Assembly (NCBI RefSeq): GCF_024623725.1
Contig: NZ_JANKHG010000017.1
Coordinates: 99,264-163,263 of the forward strand
Length of the DNA stretch: 64,000 nucleotides
Direction of reading: 5' to 3'
Source of the DNA: Limnobacter parvus
GTDB lineage: Bacteria > Pseudomonadota > Gammaproteobacteria > Burkholderiales > Burkholderiaceae_B
In this document: piece by piece, positions 34,761-43,846 of the stretch
How positions within the stretch are numbered: position 1 is the first letter of the stretch
Layout: every line of letters starts with the position of its first letter
Translations under genes and position numbers: made by a program
The notes under the pieces: model-generated
What the model was told of the DNA's origin: nothing
Database searches by the model: none
What the model saw: the letters and a program-made list of their open reading frames with translations, nothing else

Positions 34761-35556
34761 TCAGCATCAGTCCGGCGACAACAAGGCACATTGCCCCAAA
34801 CGCTTTTTTCAAATGCGGGGTGGGTAATTTGTCGGAAACCAATCGCCCACCCAACATGCCCGTTAGCGCTGCTGCTGAAAAGGTAATGCCAATTTCATAG
34901 TTGAACGCGCCAGCATTCATGCTGTTTAGAACACCGAAAGACGAAACAATCGCAATTACCGCCAGCGAAGTGACAGTAATCGATTGAACCGTCAAATTCG
35001 TGAATCGTTGGAGTGCGGGCACCAGTACAAAGCCACCCCCAACACCCAGCAAGCCAGATAAGAAACCTGCCGTGGCGCCAGAGAATATTAAGGCGCGCGC
35101 ACAGGGCCATGTCCAGATAAAACGACCTGTCACAGGGTTGCGAATGCAGGGGCATTTGCTTTTTTCAGCATCGGGTGGAGCGTCAATCACATTCAATTCG
35201 GAATTGCCGCTGCTTCGAAACGCATTGAATGCAACCCACAACAGCACTGCAGCGAACGCAAGGCCCAATACTTTGGTGTCTACCCGTTGAGCCACCCAAA
35301 ACCCCAAAGGCGACAACAGCAGACCCACAAAGCCCATCAACATGGCTGCCTTGTAGCGCACCTGCCCGGCACGCAAGCCTAGCGCAGCGCCCAAGGTGGC
35401 AGCCAGGCCAACCGCAAGCAGGCCTATGGGCGATACTTCCTGTACCGCCAGCCCTGTTGTAAACACAAGCAAAGGCACTGCCAATACGCCACCGCCGGCA
35501 CCAGTAAGCGCCATGACCAAACCCACCAGTAAACCCAGCGCCAATGTGCCTATCAT
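34744..35556 (-). CDS. TauE/SafE (TSUP) permease, probable sulfite or sulfur-anion exporter
   Basis: 270 residues from ATG 35556, which overlaps the regulator's stop codon (ATGA). Eight hydrophobic segments; the two TSUP repeats show LTGAGGGVLAVPLLV and LLGVGGGFVLVPALQ. Cytoplasmic loop has KSKCPCIRN. TSUP proteins export sulfite, sulfoacetate or thiosulfate. In Agrobacterium and Xylella a BigR operon includes such a permease that removes sulfite made by persulfide dioxygenase; the same partners are found here. Confidence 0.9.
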   Translation of the reverse strand: MIGTLALGLLVGLVMALTGAGGGVLAVPLLVFTTGLAVQEVSPIGLLAVGLAATLGAALGLRAGQVRYKAAMLMGFVGLLLSPLGFWVAQRVDTKVLGLAFAAVLLWVAFNAFRSSGNSELNVIDAPPDAEKSKCPCIRNPVTGRFIWTWPCARALIFSGATAGFLSGLLGVGGGFVLVPALQRFTNLTVQSITVTSLAVIAIVSSFGVLNSMNAGAFNYEIGITFSAAALTGMLGGRLVSDKLPTPHLKKAFGAMCLVVAGLMLIKNLA

Positions 35557-35906
35557 GCTGATCGCCCTGAACTGGCAAGTGCTTCCGGGGTGCAAAAGTG
35601 CACATACAAAACGGCCATTACATCAAGCGCGGCTGCGCTTTGAATCTGGTAGTAAACGTTTTTTCCTTCTTTGCGAGTACTCACCAATTCTTCTTCCCGC
35701 AGCACGGCCAGTTGTTGTGAAAGCGTGGGTTGTCGAATACCAGTGACATTTTCAAGTTCATTCACATTTTTCTCGCCTTGCGCAAGCTGGCATAGCAGTA
35801 GCAATCGGGCAGGGTTGCCCAAAGTGCGTAAAAAGCGGGTCGCCTTCGCAGAAGCAAGTTGAAGTCGCAGTAGCTCTGTGTTGGAGTCAGAATATTGCAG
35901 GGTCAT
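35553..35906 (-). CDS. bigR: BigR/SqrR-like ArsR-family persulfide-sensing repressor
   Basis: 117 residues. Winged helix: LGNPARLLLLCQLAQGEKNVNELENVTGIRQPTLSQQLAVLREEELVSTRKEGKNVYYQI. Cys39 (LLLLC) and Cys105 (YVHFC) match in position the two cysteines that form a tetrasulfide or disulfide in BigR and SqrR, and no metal-binding box of arsenic sensors is present. Reactive sulfur should release it from the operator at 35933-35950. Translationally coupled to the TSUP permease. Confidence 0.88.
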   Translation of the reverse strand: MTLQYSDSNTELLRLQLASAKATRFLRTLGNPARLLLLCQLAQGEKNVNELENVTGIRQPTLSQQLAVLREEELVSTRKEGKNVYYQIQSAAALDVMAVLYVHFCTPEALASSGRSA

Positions 35907-35932
35907 TTGTTCAAAAAGCGGTTGTTAAGTTG

Positions 35933-35950
35933 GTTTATAAAATTATAAAC
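35933..35950. promoter_or_regulatory. Candidate BigR-type operator
   Basis: GTTTATAA-AA-TTATAAAC, a perfect 8-bp inverted repeat with two-base centre, in the very AT-rich 95-base region between the divergent regulator and dioxygenase genes. It is well placed to repress both. Confidence 0.65.
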
Positions 35951-36001
35951 TATAAATAGATATATTTATTTATGTTCATTGAATCATTTACCTAGGGACC
36001 T

Positions 36002-36751
36002 ATGATTTTCAAACAACTCTTTGAGCCAGTGTCCAGCACCTACACTTATGTTCTGGGTTGCGAGCAGACCGGAAAGGCCGTCTTGATAGACCCAGTGGTG
36101 TCTGCAATAGACCGTGATCTGGACGTTATCAATGAATTGGGCCTGACATTGGCCTTTACTCTTGATACGCACATTCATGCAGATCACATTACCAGCGCGC
36201 TTGAATTGAAACGAAAAGTAGGCAGTCAAATAGCTGCGCCAGCATTTGATCAACTGCCTTGTGCCGACATTGCTATTGAAGAAGGCAGGCCATTTATTCT
36301 GGGCAGTATTCATATCGCGCCGCTGCATACGCCAGGCCATACAGCCGGACATTTTTCTTATTTGGCTGACAACTGTGTATTCACTGGCGATGCATTGCTA
36401 ATTGATGGGTGTGGTCGCACCGACTTTCAAAACGGCGATGCACATGTTTTGTTCGAAAGTGTCAGGCAAAAGCTTTTTGTACTTCCAGACGATACCCTGG
36501 TTTATCCGGGCCATGATTACCAACACAGGCGTGTGTCTTCAATCGCGCAAGAGAAATCAAGAAACCCAAGATTGGGTTCGGGCAAAACTTTGGATGAGTT
36601 TGTAGAAATAATGAACACATTGAATTTGCCCTATCCAAAGTTCATCGATTATGCCGTTCCCGGCAATCTTGCCTGTGGTGTGTGCCCGAGCCATTTGCCT
36701 GATGATTTGGAAAGGTATTGTCGTCAAATCACCGAAAGCCAGCAAGGTTAG
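36002..36751 (+). CDS. Persulfide dioxygenase (ETHE1/Blh-like)
   Basis: 249 residues. Metallo-beta-lactamase fold with TLDTHIHADHITSALELK, HTPGHTAGHFSY, FTGDALLIDGCGRTDFQ and YPGHDYQHRRVSSI; the GRTDFQ and HDYQ words are typical of ETHE1-like enzymes rather than glyoxalase II. It oxidises glutathione persulfide to sulfite with one non-heme iron. The C-terminal CGVCPSHL stretch is common in bacterial PDOs. Divergent from the BigR-like repressor gene, sharing its operator. Confidence 0.9.
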   Translation: MIFKQLFEPVSSTYTYVLGCEQTGKAVLIDPVVSAIDRDLDVINELGLTLAFTLDTHIHADHITSALELKRKVGSQIAAPAFDQLPCADIAIEEGRPFILGSIHIAPLHTPGHTAGHFSYLADNCVFTGDALLIDGCGRTDFQNGDAHVLFESVRQKLFVLPDDTLVYPGHDYQHRRVSSIAQEKSRNPRLGSGKTLDEFVEIMNTLNLPYPKFIDYAVPGNLACGVCPSHLPDDLERYCRQITESQQG

Positions 36752-36841
36752 CTTATTGGTCAGCCAGTTCAAGAACTGCTTCTGTTTTTATATTCAATAA
36801 CCTTGTATGCTCTGGGCTTGTACTTTCAACCCGTAAATCGA

Positions 36842-37435
36842 ATGTTATTGAATCAAGAATCTAGTCAGTTGGTTTTAATTGATTATCAGGAAAAACTGAT
36901 GCCAGCCATTCATCAGGCTGATGAGGTATTCCGCAACGCAATAATTTTGGCAACGCTTGCCAAGAAAATGAGGGTGCCTGTATTCGGTACCGAGCATGTA
37001 CCCGAGAAAATAGGTGCCTTCGTGCCTGAACTCGCAGCGTTGTGTAAAGCAACCATGCGTAAAACGCATTTCACCGCCTGCCCGGAAGGTTTGATCGATT
37101 TGCTAAGTGGCAAGTCGAATACTGGCAATGCCCGTAGTCTGCCCAAACATCTTCAGAAAAGTGTGCAGGAATCAGAAAGACCCAGCATTGTTATTGCGGG
37201 TGTTGAGGCGCATGTGTGTTTGCTTCAAACTGCGCTAGATTTGCTTAATGAAGAAATGGAAGTGTGGGTGGTGACTGATGCATGTGGTTCCCGAACAGAA
37301 AGAAACCGCGACGCTGCTTTCGATCGTTTGGCTGGTAATGGCGCAGAACTGGTGACCACAGAAATGGTTATTTTTGAGTGGCTGGAAAGCGCTGAAAACG
37401 AGCATTTCAAGTTTGCACTTGATTTGATTAAGTAA
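36842..37435 (+). CDS. Isochorismatase-family cysteine hydrolase
   Basis: 197 residues from ATG 36842; an earlier in-frame start at 36803 is possible but adds unconserved residues. Catalytic triad: Asp in LVLIDYQEKL, Lys in MRKTHFTA, and Cys in IAGVEAHVCLLQTALDLL. The ycaC-like subfamily includes hydrolases of unknown substrate often placed near thiol or stress genes. Ninety bases after persulfide dioxygenase on the same strand; co-transcription is possible but unproven. Confidence 0.88.
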   Translation: MLLNQESSQLVLIDYQEKLMPAIHQADEVFRNAIILATLAKKMRVPVFGTEHVPEKIGAFVPELAALCKATMRKTHFTACPEGLIDLLSGKSNTGNARSLPKHLQKSVQESERPSIVIAGVEAHVCLLQTALDLLNEEMEVWVVTDACGSRTERNRDAAFDRLAGNGAELVTTEMVIFEWLESAENEHFKFALDLIK

Positions 37436-37513
37436 AATAATAAATTGACGTTTGTGATTAATGCAGAAATTAATTACAATCAAGTTTGTTAATTAACTAT
37501 TTATAAGATAAAA

Positions 37514-37843
37514 ATGAAAAAATTAAATTTGTCAGCTTTAAGTGCCAGCGAACTACAGCAATTGAAGTCCGATATTGAAAAAGAATTGACTGAGCGCAGC
37601 TCTAAACTAGAAGCCATTGAAGAAGTTAAGAAGCTGGCTGCGTCGAAAGGGCTGAAGCTCGAAGAGCTTTTTGCTGAGCTGGGTGGCGGCAAGGCCAAAG
37701 GAAAGCGTGAATTAGGCCCAGCGCCTGTTCGTTTCCGCCATCCTCAAGATTCTAGCTTGACTTGGTCTGGTCGCGGCAAGCGCCCCAACTGGATGAAAGA
37801 TGCATTGGCCAAGGGCATGTCCGAAGACCAAATGCGCGTCTAA
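37514..37843 (+). CDS. H-NS-family nucleoid-associated protein
   Basis: 109 residues. An N-terminal coiled coil (LSASELQQLKSDIEKELTERSSKLEAIEEVKKLA) for oligomerisation is followed by a linker and the H-NS DNA-binding motif FRHPQDSSLTWSGRGKRPNWM, where GRGKRP is the AT-hook-like core. Such small H-NS/Bv3F proteins silence AT-rich genes in Burkholderiales. Its own upstream region (37436-37513) is strikingly AT-rich, suggesting autoregulation. A clear terminator follows. Confidence 0.93.
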   Translation: MKKLNLSALSASELQQLKSDIEKELTERSSKLEAIEEVKKLAASKGLKLEELFAELGGGKAKGKRELGPAPVRFRHPQDSSLTWSGRGKRPNWMKDALAKGMSEDQMRV

Positions 37844-38181
37844 GTAAGCTGTTTGCCCGTTGTTCAAAAAAGCCGCTGGTTGCGATCAGCGGCTTTTTTA
37901 TGGGTGTTTTGGGGTTTGATGTAGCAGAGTTGGATTCAGCCTGAGTGCCTTATCACCTTCTTATTGCATCATTGAGCTTAATTCGGCTTGAATGTCGCAT
38001 CACCTCGCCTATGCAAGTATTCTGATTCCGGCTTAGTGCTGCAGTCGATACCTTAGCCAAAACCCGCGAGTCACGGATTTGTTTCAGCATTCGCGAAGTT
38101 CGCAGTGCAGACTTTCTGGCGGAGGAGGGCATGTGATTTCGCAAATGCCTGAAAAAATACCCAGCGATTTGACGCCGCGCC
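37844..38181. other. Gap between H-NS and metZ
   Basis: 338 bases holding the H-NS terminator and then about 280 bases with no supported gene. A 63-codon minus-strand frame (37953-38144) and a plus-strand frame entering metZ antisense lack recognisable sequence. The words GCATCA and CGGCTT recur several times at 37960-38040 without forming a clean repeat. It may contain the 3' end of the gltX-metZ transcript; no terminator was seen for it. Confidence 0.4.
37866..37900 (+). terminator. Terminator after H-NS-like gene
   Basis: AAAAAGCCGCTG and CAGCGGCTTTTTT form a perfect stem around an eight-base loop, with a T-run on the right arm (37887-37899). Confidence 0.9.
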
Positions 38182-39393
38182 TTAGCCCAACCCGCGTACC
38201 AAGTCTTTCTTCAAATCCACCACATCTTCAAGCCCAATCGCCAAGCGAATCAACCCTTGCTTGATGCCAGCCGCCTCGCGTGCTTCAGGGCTAAGCCTTC
38301 CATGCGTGGTTGTGGCTGGGTGGGTAATGGTGGTCCGCGTGTCGCCCAGGTTGGCAGTAATCGACATCAATTGGCTGCTGTCGATTACTTGCCATGCTTT
38401 TGTACGTGCTTCGTCTTCATTCGCAGCTTTCACTTCGAATGAAACAATGGCACCGCCGGTTTTCTGTTGCTTCATGGCCAGTTCATGCTGCGGGTGGCTT
38501 TTCAAGCCCGGGTAATACACCTTGCTCACAGCAGGGTGCGCTTCCAGCCAGGCGGCCACTTCAAGCGCAGCGGCAGATTGTGCCAACATGCGAATATTCA
38601 GTGTTTCAAGACCCTTGAACAACACCCAGGCGTTGAAGGCAGAAAGCGTGGGGCCAGCCGTTCGTAACACCGGCAGAATTTTGTCTTTCAACAAATCTTT
38701 GGGGCCACAAATGGCACCACCCAGCACACGGCCTTGGCCGTCCAGGTATTTGGTGGCGGAATGAATAATGATTTCCGTGCCAAAGTCGACTGGTTTTTGC
38801 AAAGCAGGGGTGCAGAAGCAGTTGTCCACCACGTTGTAAATACCGTGCTTTTTGGCTAGGTCGCTAAGAGCCCTCATGTCCAGAATTTCAGTCAGCGGGT
38901 TCGATGGCGTTTCGCTGTAAAACAGCTTGGTGTTGGGCTTGATCGCCTTTTCCCATGCTTCCATGCTGGTGCCGTCCACAAACGTGGTTTCGATGCCAAA
39001 ACGCGCCAAAATATTCACGAACAATTGCACCGTGGCGCCAAACAGCGCTTTCGAGGCAATGATGTGATCGCCTGCATTCAGCAAGCCCATGCAGGTGGTG
39101 GTAATGGCAGCCATACCGCTGGAAGTGGCCAGGCAGTATTCCATGTCTTCAAGCACGGCCAGGCGTTGCTCAAACATTTGCACGCTGGGGTTGGTAAAGC
39201 GCGCGTACACATTGCCTTCTTCGGTGCCTGCAAAACGGGCAGCAGCTTGCGCTGCAGAATCGAAAACAAAGCTCGATGTTAAAAACATGGCTTCCGAGTG
39301 CTCGCCAAATTCAGTGCGGTGACTGCCAGCGCGAATGGCCTGCGTGGCGGTGGCCCATTCGGCAGGGTTGGCTTTGGTTTTTTTGTCGCTCAT
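38182..39393 (-). CDS. metZ: O-succinylhomoserine sulfhydrylase (MetZ-like)
   Basis: 403 residues. Cys/Met-metabolism PLP enzyme: [46 protein letters not shown] lysine in [17 protein letters not shown], and [17 protein letters not shown]. The last word and the overall pattern point to O-succinylhomoserine sulfhydrylase, which makes homocysteine directly from sulfide; cystathionine-lyase activity cannot be excluded. ATG overlaps the gltX stop (4 bases), so it is translationally coupled to gltX, an unusual partner. Confidence 0.9.
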   Translation of the reverse strand: MSDKKTKANPAEWATATQAIRAGSHRTEFGEHSEAMFLTSSFVFDSAAQAAARFAGTEEGNVYARFTNPSVQMFEQRLAVLEDMEYCLATSSGMAAITTTCMGLLNAGDHIIASKALFGATVQLFVNILARFGIETTFVDGTSMEAWEKAIKPNTKLFYSETPSNPLTEILDMRALSDLAKKHGIYNVVDNCFCTPALQKPVDFGTEIIIHSATKYLDGQGRVLGGAICGPKDLLKDKILPVLRTAGPTLSAFNAWVLFKGLETLNIRMLAQSAAALEVAAWLEAHPAVSKVYYPGLKSHPQHELAMKQQKTGGAIVSFEVKAANEDEARTKAWQVIDSSQLMSITANLGDTRTTITHPATTTHGRLSPEAREAAGIKQGLIRLAIGLEDVVDLKKDLVRGLG

Positions 39394-40811
39394 GATTGCA
39401 ATCCTTGCGCAATTCGAGTTTGTACAGTTTGCTTGCCCAACAGGTTCATCACCTTGTCGATTGAAGGCGTTTGGGTAATGCCCGTCAACATCAAGCGCAG
39501 CGGCATGGCCAACTTGGGCATTTTCAAGCCGTGGGTTTTGATGGTGGTTTTCACCAGACCGTTTAGTGCTTCCGCATTCCAGTCCACGCTGTTGAGGCCT
39601 TCATTGAACTCAGCCAATGCAGCGCGCACGTTTTCCTCAGCCAGCATCGGTGCCAATTCTTCCGTATTCACTTGCGGCACGCGGTAAAACAGGGCGGCTT
39701 CATCGCGCAATTGCAACAAAGTGGAAGCGCGTTCCAACACCACGTCCAGCACTTCGGCCAGTTTCGGACCTTCAAATGCATTCACCCCATCTTTTTCGAG
39801 GCGAGTTTGCAAATCAGAAAGCAACATTTCTTTGGGCGCCGACTTCATGTAATGGGCATTCACCCACTTCAGTTTTTCCGGGTCGAATTGCGCAGCCGAT
39901 TTCGACAGATTTGTTGAATCAAACCACTGTACCAATTGCTCGCGGCTGAATAATTCATCGTCGCCGTGGCTCCAGCCCAGGCGGGCCAGGTAGTTGATCA
40001 TCGCATCGGGCAAAAAGCCTTCTTCGTGATATTGAACTACGCTTACCGCGCCGTGACGTTTCGACAATTTTTCGCCATCGGCCCCCAGAATCATGGGGAT
40101 GTGGCCATATACGGGTTGCTCGCCACCCAGCGCTTTCAAGATATTGATTTGGCGTGGGGTGTTGTTGATGTGGTCATCGCCGCGAATAACGTGGGTAATT
40201 TTCATTTCCCAATCGTCGACCACCACGCAGAAATTGTAGGTGGGTGTTCCGTCCTGGCGGGCGATAATCAAATCGTCCATTTCTTCGTTGTTGATTGAAA
40301 TGGGGCCTTTCACCAGGTCGTCCCAAATCACCGCACCACTCAGCGGATTTTTGAAACGTACAACCGGCTTAATGTCTGCGGGTGGCGCAGGCAGCACTTT
40401 GCCCGCCTCTGGGCGCCAAGTGCCGTCATAACGAATGCGTTGGCCATTTTCTCGTTGCTTTTCACGCATTTGATTCAACTCGTCTTGCGTACAGTAGCAA
40501 AGGTAGGCGTCGCCTTTTTCAAGCAGTTTGTCGATCATGGCTTTGTAGCGATCCATGCGCTGCATCTGAAAAAACGGGCCTTCGTCGTAATCCAGGTTCA
40601 GCCAGGCCATGCCATCCATAATGGCTTGCACCGCTTCAGGGGTCGACCGTTCAACATCGGTGTCTTCCACGCGAAGAATGAACTGCCCTTTGTGATGGCG
40701 GGCAAATGCCCAGCTGTACAAAGCTGTTCTGGCTCCACCCAAATGCAGGTAGCCGGTGGGGCTGGGCGCAAAACGGGTTCGAATTGTTTGAGTTTGACGA
40801 TCTGTAGACAT
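39390..40811 (-). CDS. gltX: Glutamyl-tRNA synthetase
   Basis: 473 residues. Class I motifs: HIGH-type [17 protein letters not shown] and KMSKS-type [48 protein letters not shown] and [15 protein letters not shown] are typical of the discriminating bacterial enzyme. It charges tRNA-Glu and supplies glutamyl-tRNA for tetrapyrrole synthesis. First gene of a gltX-metZ pair; a near-perfect palindrome sits in its promoter region (40834-40852). Confidence 0.98.
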   Translation of the reverse strand: MSTDRQTQTIRTRFAPSPTGYLHLGGARTALYSWAFARHHKGQFILRVEDTDVERSTPEAVQAIMDGMAWLNLDYDEGPFFQMQRMDRYKAMIDKLLEKGDAYLCYCTQDELNQMREKQRENGQRIRYDGTWRPEAGKVLPAPPADIKPVVRFKNPLSGAVIWDDLVKGPISINNEEMDDLIIARQDGTPTYNFCVVVDDWEMKITHVIRGDDHINNTPRQINILKALGGEQPVYGHIPMILGADGEKLSKRHGAVSVVQYHEEGFLPDAMINYLARLGWSHGDDELFSREQLVQWFDSTNLSKSAAQFDPEKLKWVNAHYMKSAPKEMLLSDLQTRLEKDGVNAFEGPKLAEVLDVVLERASTLLQLRDEAALFYRVPQVNTEELAPMLAEENVRAALAEFNEGLNSVDWNAEALNGLVKTTIKTHGLKMPKLAMPLRLMLTGITQTPSIDKVMNLLGKQTVQTRIAQGLQS

Positions 40812-40833
40812 GGATTAGTGACTTTTTTTCAAA

Positions 40834-40852
40834 GAACTTATATTATAAGTTC
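40834..40852. promoter_or_regulatory. 19-base palindrome between gltX and the YcbK-like gene
   Basis: GAACTTATA-T-TATAAGTTC, a perfect 9-bp inverted repeat with one central base, 23 bases before gltX and 31 before the divergent gene. The symmetry and AT-rich centre suggest an operator for a dimeric regulator. No regulator gene is adjacent. Confidence 0.5.
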
Positions 40853-40882
40853 AAGTAAATTCTTAGGTTGTGGCAACAAGTT

Positions 40883-41524
40883 ATGGCAATGCACAAATTC
40901 GACCGTCGTTCATTCATCAGGGCTGTAAGCACTTTGGCTGTAATTGGCTCCGTGGATACCTTCCTGAACCGGGGCGTATTGGCTGCAGGCTCTGATCTAG
41001 TTCCCCCGCCTGATCTGTTCGATCCAGGGTTGGTTGACCTGACTTTTTGGTTGCAGCCACGCACCCTGGAAATGGTACGCCCGCAGTCGGGCGAACGCCT
41101 GAACATAACTTACTGGAAAGACGGACATCTTAACCCAATCGCCTACGAACAGATTTGTGGATTGCTTCGAGACGTGCAGGCAAATCAGATTTTCCGCATG
41201 GACACTCAAATTATTGACACCCTGTGGGCTGCACAGGCTTTTGTGCGCCGCTATGGCTTTTCTGCACCCGTGGAAATTACCTCCGGCTACCGCAGCCCCA
41301 AAACGAATTCCCGTTTAATTGAGGCTGGTTTGCCAGCCGCCCGAAATTCACTGCACCTGAAAGGCCAGGCGGTTGATTTCCGTTTGCCCGGCTTGCATCC
41401 CAAGGTACTGGGTGAACTTGTCGAGGGGTTCCGCACGGGTGGCGTGGGCTTCTATTTCCGGGTGGGTTCAAAAGGTGGCTGGATTCACGCCGACACTGGC
41501 CCGGAACGCAAATGGCGTGGTTAA
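40883..41524 (+). CDS. YcbK-like (DUF882 / M15-type) cell-wall peptidase
   Basis: 213 residues from ATG 40883 (another ATG two codons on). The N-terminus carries a twin-arginine signal (DRRSFIRAVSTLAVIG). The peptidase M15-like zinc motifs are GYRSPKTN, HLKGQAVDFRL (His and Asp ligands) and GWIHADTGP (His). Homologues such as E. coli YcbK/MepK-type proteins cut cross-links in peptidoglycan or are of unproven activity. Sits 39 bases before the peptide ABC importer. Confidence 0.85.
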   Translation: MAMHKFDRRSFIRAVSTLAVIGSVDTFLNRGVLAAGSDLVPPPDLFDPGLVDLTFWLQPRTLEMVRPQSGERLNITYWKDGHLNPIAYEQICGLLRDVQANQIFRMDTQIIDTLWAAQAFVRRYGFSAPVEITSGYRSPKTNSRLIEAGLPAARNSLHLKGQAVDFRLPGLHPKVLGELVEGFRTGGVGFYFRVGSKGGWIHADTGPERKWRG

Positions 41525-41563
41525 ATAAGCCATCTAAAAAAACAACAGTGCGAGGGTGGTTTT

Positions 41564-43846
41564 TTGGCAGTTTTCAGTCGCATTACAGGCAGTTTCGCAG
41601 TAGCGGTGGCTTTGTGCCTGTCGCTTGCTGCTTGTGGCAAGGCGCCCAACAATCCTTACGTTGAAACTGCGGAAGACAAAAAACTCAACACCCTTTACAC
41701 CGCATTTACGGCGCGTCCCAAGCACTTGGACCCCGCGCAGTCGTACACCTCTGATGAGGCAGAGTTCACCTATCAAATTTACGAGCCGCTGTTTCAATAC
41801 CATTACCTGAAACGCCCTTATCAGCTTGAGCCCTTGGCCGCTGCTGAAATGCCCACACCTGTTTATCTGGATGAGGCCGGCAATGCATTGCCAGATGACG
41901 CACCGCTGGATGCAGTAAAAACCAGTGTGTACACCATCAAGCTGAAACCCGGCATTTTGTACCAGCCGCACCCAGCATTCGCAAAAGATGCGCAAGGTGA
42001 TTTCGAGTACCACCAGCTTGGCGACGAGGCCAAAAATTACAGCAGCCCCTTGCAGTTTGAAAATCAAGGCACGCGTGAATTGACCGCCCATGATTATGTG
42101 TATGAAATCAAGCGCTTGGCCAGCTCCCGGATTGTGTCCCCAATTCTTGGCCACATGGGCGATTATGTGGTGGGCTTGGGGGAATTGTCGAAAACCCTGC
42201 AAGAACACGACAAGGTTCTGAAAGAAAAAATCCAGAAAGAAACAGGCAGCACTTTCCCGCCAGCCACGGCTGACTTGCCTTGGCTTGACCTGCGCCAGTT
42301 CGATTTACCCGGTGCCAAGGCGCTGGATGACCACACACTTGAAATTCGCGTGAACGGCAAGTACCCGCAGTTTATTTTCTGGTTGGCAATGCCGTTTTTT
42401 GCTCCAATTCCCTGGGAGGCCGACGCTTTTTACAGCCAAAAGGGTTTTGTAGAAAACAACTTAGTGCTGGACTGGTGGCCCGTGGGTACGGGTGCCTACA
42501 TGCTGACCGAAAACGACCCGAATTCCCGCATGGTGTTGTCGCGCAACCCGAACCACCGGGGCGAGCCTTACCCAGCTGAGGGTGAGCCTGAAGATGAAGC
42601 AAAAGGTTTGCTGGCCGATGCAGGCAAAACAATGCCCTTTATTGATCGTGTCGTGTTCACGCGCGAGAAAGAGGGAATTCCTTACTGGAACAAGTTCTTG
42701 CAAGGTTATTACGACACGTCGGGTGTAAGCGCAGACACATTTGACCAAGCCATTCGCGCCAGCGCGGAAGGGGACGCAGCGCTAACCCCGGAAATGCAGG
42801 AAAAAGGCATTCGCCTGGAAACTTCGTTGGCCACCAGCATGTTTTACCTTGGGTTCAACTGGTTAGACCCAGTCGTCGGGCCCGGCACCACAGCGGAAGA
42901 TGCACGCCGCGCCAAGTTGCTTCGCCAAGCCATCGCAATTGCGGTCGATTGGGAAGAGTTCTCGCAGATTTTCACGAATGGTCGAGCGGTGCCTGCGCAT
43001 GGGCCAGTGCCCCCGGGCTTGTTTGGTTACGAGGAAGGTGAGGCAGGCTACAACACGCAGGTGTACAACATCATTGAAGGCAAGCCCATGCGCAAACCGA
43101 TTGAAGACGCGCTGGCTTTGTTGAAGCAGGCTGGTTATGAAAATGGCGTGGACCCTAAAACCGGCCAGCCTTTGACGCTGGCGCTGGACACCACAGGCGG
43201 TGGTCCTGGCGACAAAGCCCGCTTTGACTGGTACCGCAAACAGTTTGCGAAATTGAATATGCAGCTCGACATTCGAGCCACCGACTGGAATCGCTTTCAG
43301 GAAAAAATTCGAAAGGGCAATGCGCAATTGTTCTTTCTGGGCTGGAATGCCGATTACCCCGATCCAGAGAACTTTTTGTTCCTGCTTTACGGCCCGAACA
43401 GCCGTGCAAAAACAGCCGGCGAGAATGCCTCCAATTATTCAAACGCCCAATACGACGCCATGTTTGAACGCATGAAAACCATGGCAAATACCGAGGAGCG
43501 GGCGCAGATTATTTCTGAAATGACTGACTTGGTGCAAGACGATGTGCCTTGGTTGTTCGCCTTTGTGCCGCAGCAGTTCGGTTTGATTCACGAATGGTAT
43601 GGGAATGTGAAACCCAACGATTTGGCCCGCAACAGCATTAAGTACAAAACCATTGACTCAGCCAAACGCGATGAAGCTCGCGCCGAGTGGAATAAGCCCG
43701 ACTGGTGGCCCATACCGGTGTTGCTGATTGGTTTGGCTTTGTTCATTTGGCCGGCGTGGGCCGCCTGGAAACGTCGGGAACAATCCATCGGAATTCGTGA
43801 AGATTTGGCTGGCACTCTGGCAAACGGCGCGGAGGGCAAACACTGA
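41564..43846 (+). CDS. Peptide ABC transporter substrate-binding lipoprotein with C-terminal anchor
   Basis: 760 residues from TTG 41564, supported by GAGGG at 41552-41556. Signal peptide FAVAVALCLSLAAC with lipobox LAAC. The SBP_bac_5 domain begins TLYTAFTARPKHLDPAQ and contains YEPLFQYHYLKRPYQLEPLAA and FFLGWNADYPDPENFLFLLYGPN. It is well above the usual 500-600 residues and ends with a transmembrane helix WWPIPVLLIGLALFIWPAWAAW followed by a basic tail, so the binding protein is held in the membrane at both ends. Overlaps the permease start (TGATG). Substrate: oligopeptides by family. Confidence 0.88.
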   Translation: MAVFSRITGSFAVAVALCLSLAACGKAPNNPYVETAEDKKLNTLYTAFTARPKHLDPAQSYTSDEAEFTYQIYEPLFQYHYLKRPYQLEPLAAAEMPTPVYLDEAGNALPDDAPLDAVKTSVYTIKLKPGILYQPHPAFAKDAQGDFEYHQLGDEAKNYSSPLQFENQGTRELTAHDYVYEIKRLASSRIVSPILGHMGDYVVGLGELSKTLQEHDKVLKEKIQKETGSTFPPATADLPWLDLRQFDLPGAKALDDHTLEIRVNGKYPQFIFWLAMPFFAPIPWEADAFYSQKGFVENNLVLDWWPVGTGAYMLTENDPNSRMVLSRNPNHRGEPYPAEGEPEDEAKGLLADAGKTMPFIDRVVFTREKEGIPYWNKFLQGYYDTSGVSADTFDQAIRASAEGDAALTPEMQEKGIRLETSLATSMFYLGFNWLDPVVGPGTTAEDARRAKLLRQAIAIAVDWEEFSQIFTNGRAVPAHGPVPPGLFGYEEGEAGYNTQVYNIIEGKPMRKPIEDALALLKQAGYENGVDPKTGQPLTLALDTTGGGPGDKARFDWYRKQFAKLNMQLDIRATDWNRFQEKIRKGNAQLFFLGWNADYPDPENFLFLLYGPNSRAKTAGENASNYSNAQYDAMFERMKTMANTEERAQIISEMTDLVQDDVPWLFAFVPQQFGLIHEWYGNVKPNDLARNSIKYKTIDSAKRDEARAEWNKPDWWPIPVLLIGLALFIWPAWAAWKRREQSIGIREDLAGTLANGAEGKH

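Noticed and set aside
37953..38144. 63-codon minus-strand frame in the H-NS/metZ gap
   Set aside because: Starts at TTG without ribosome site and shows no recognisable sequence.
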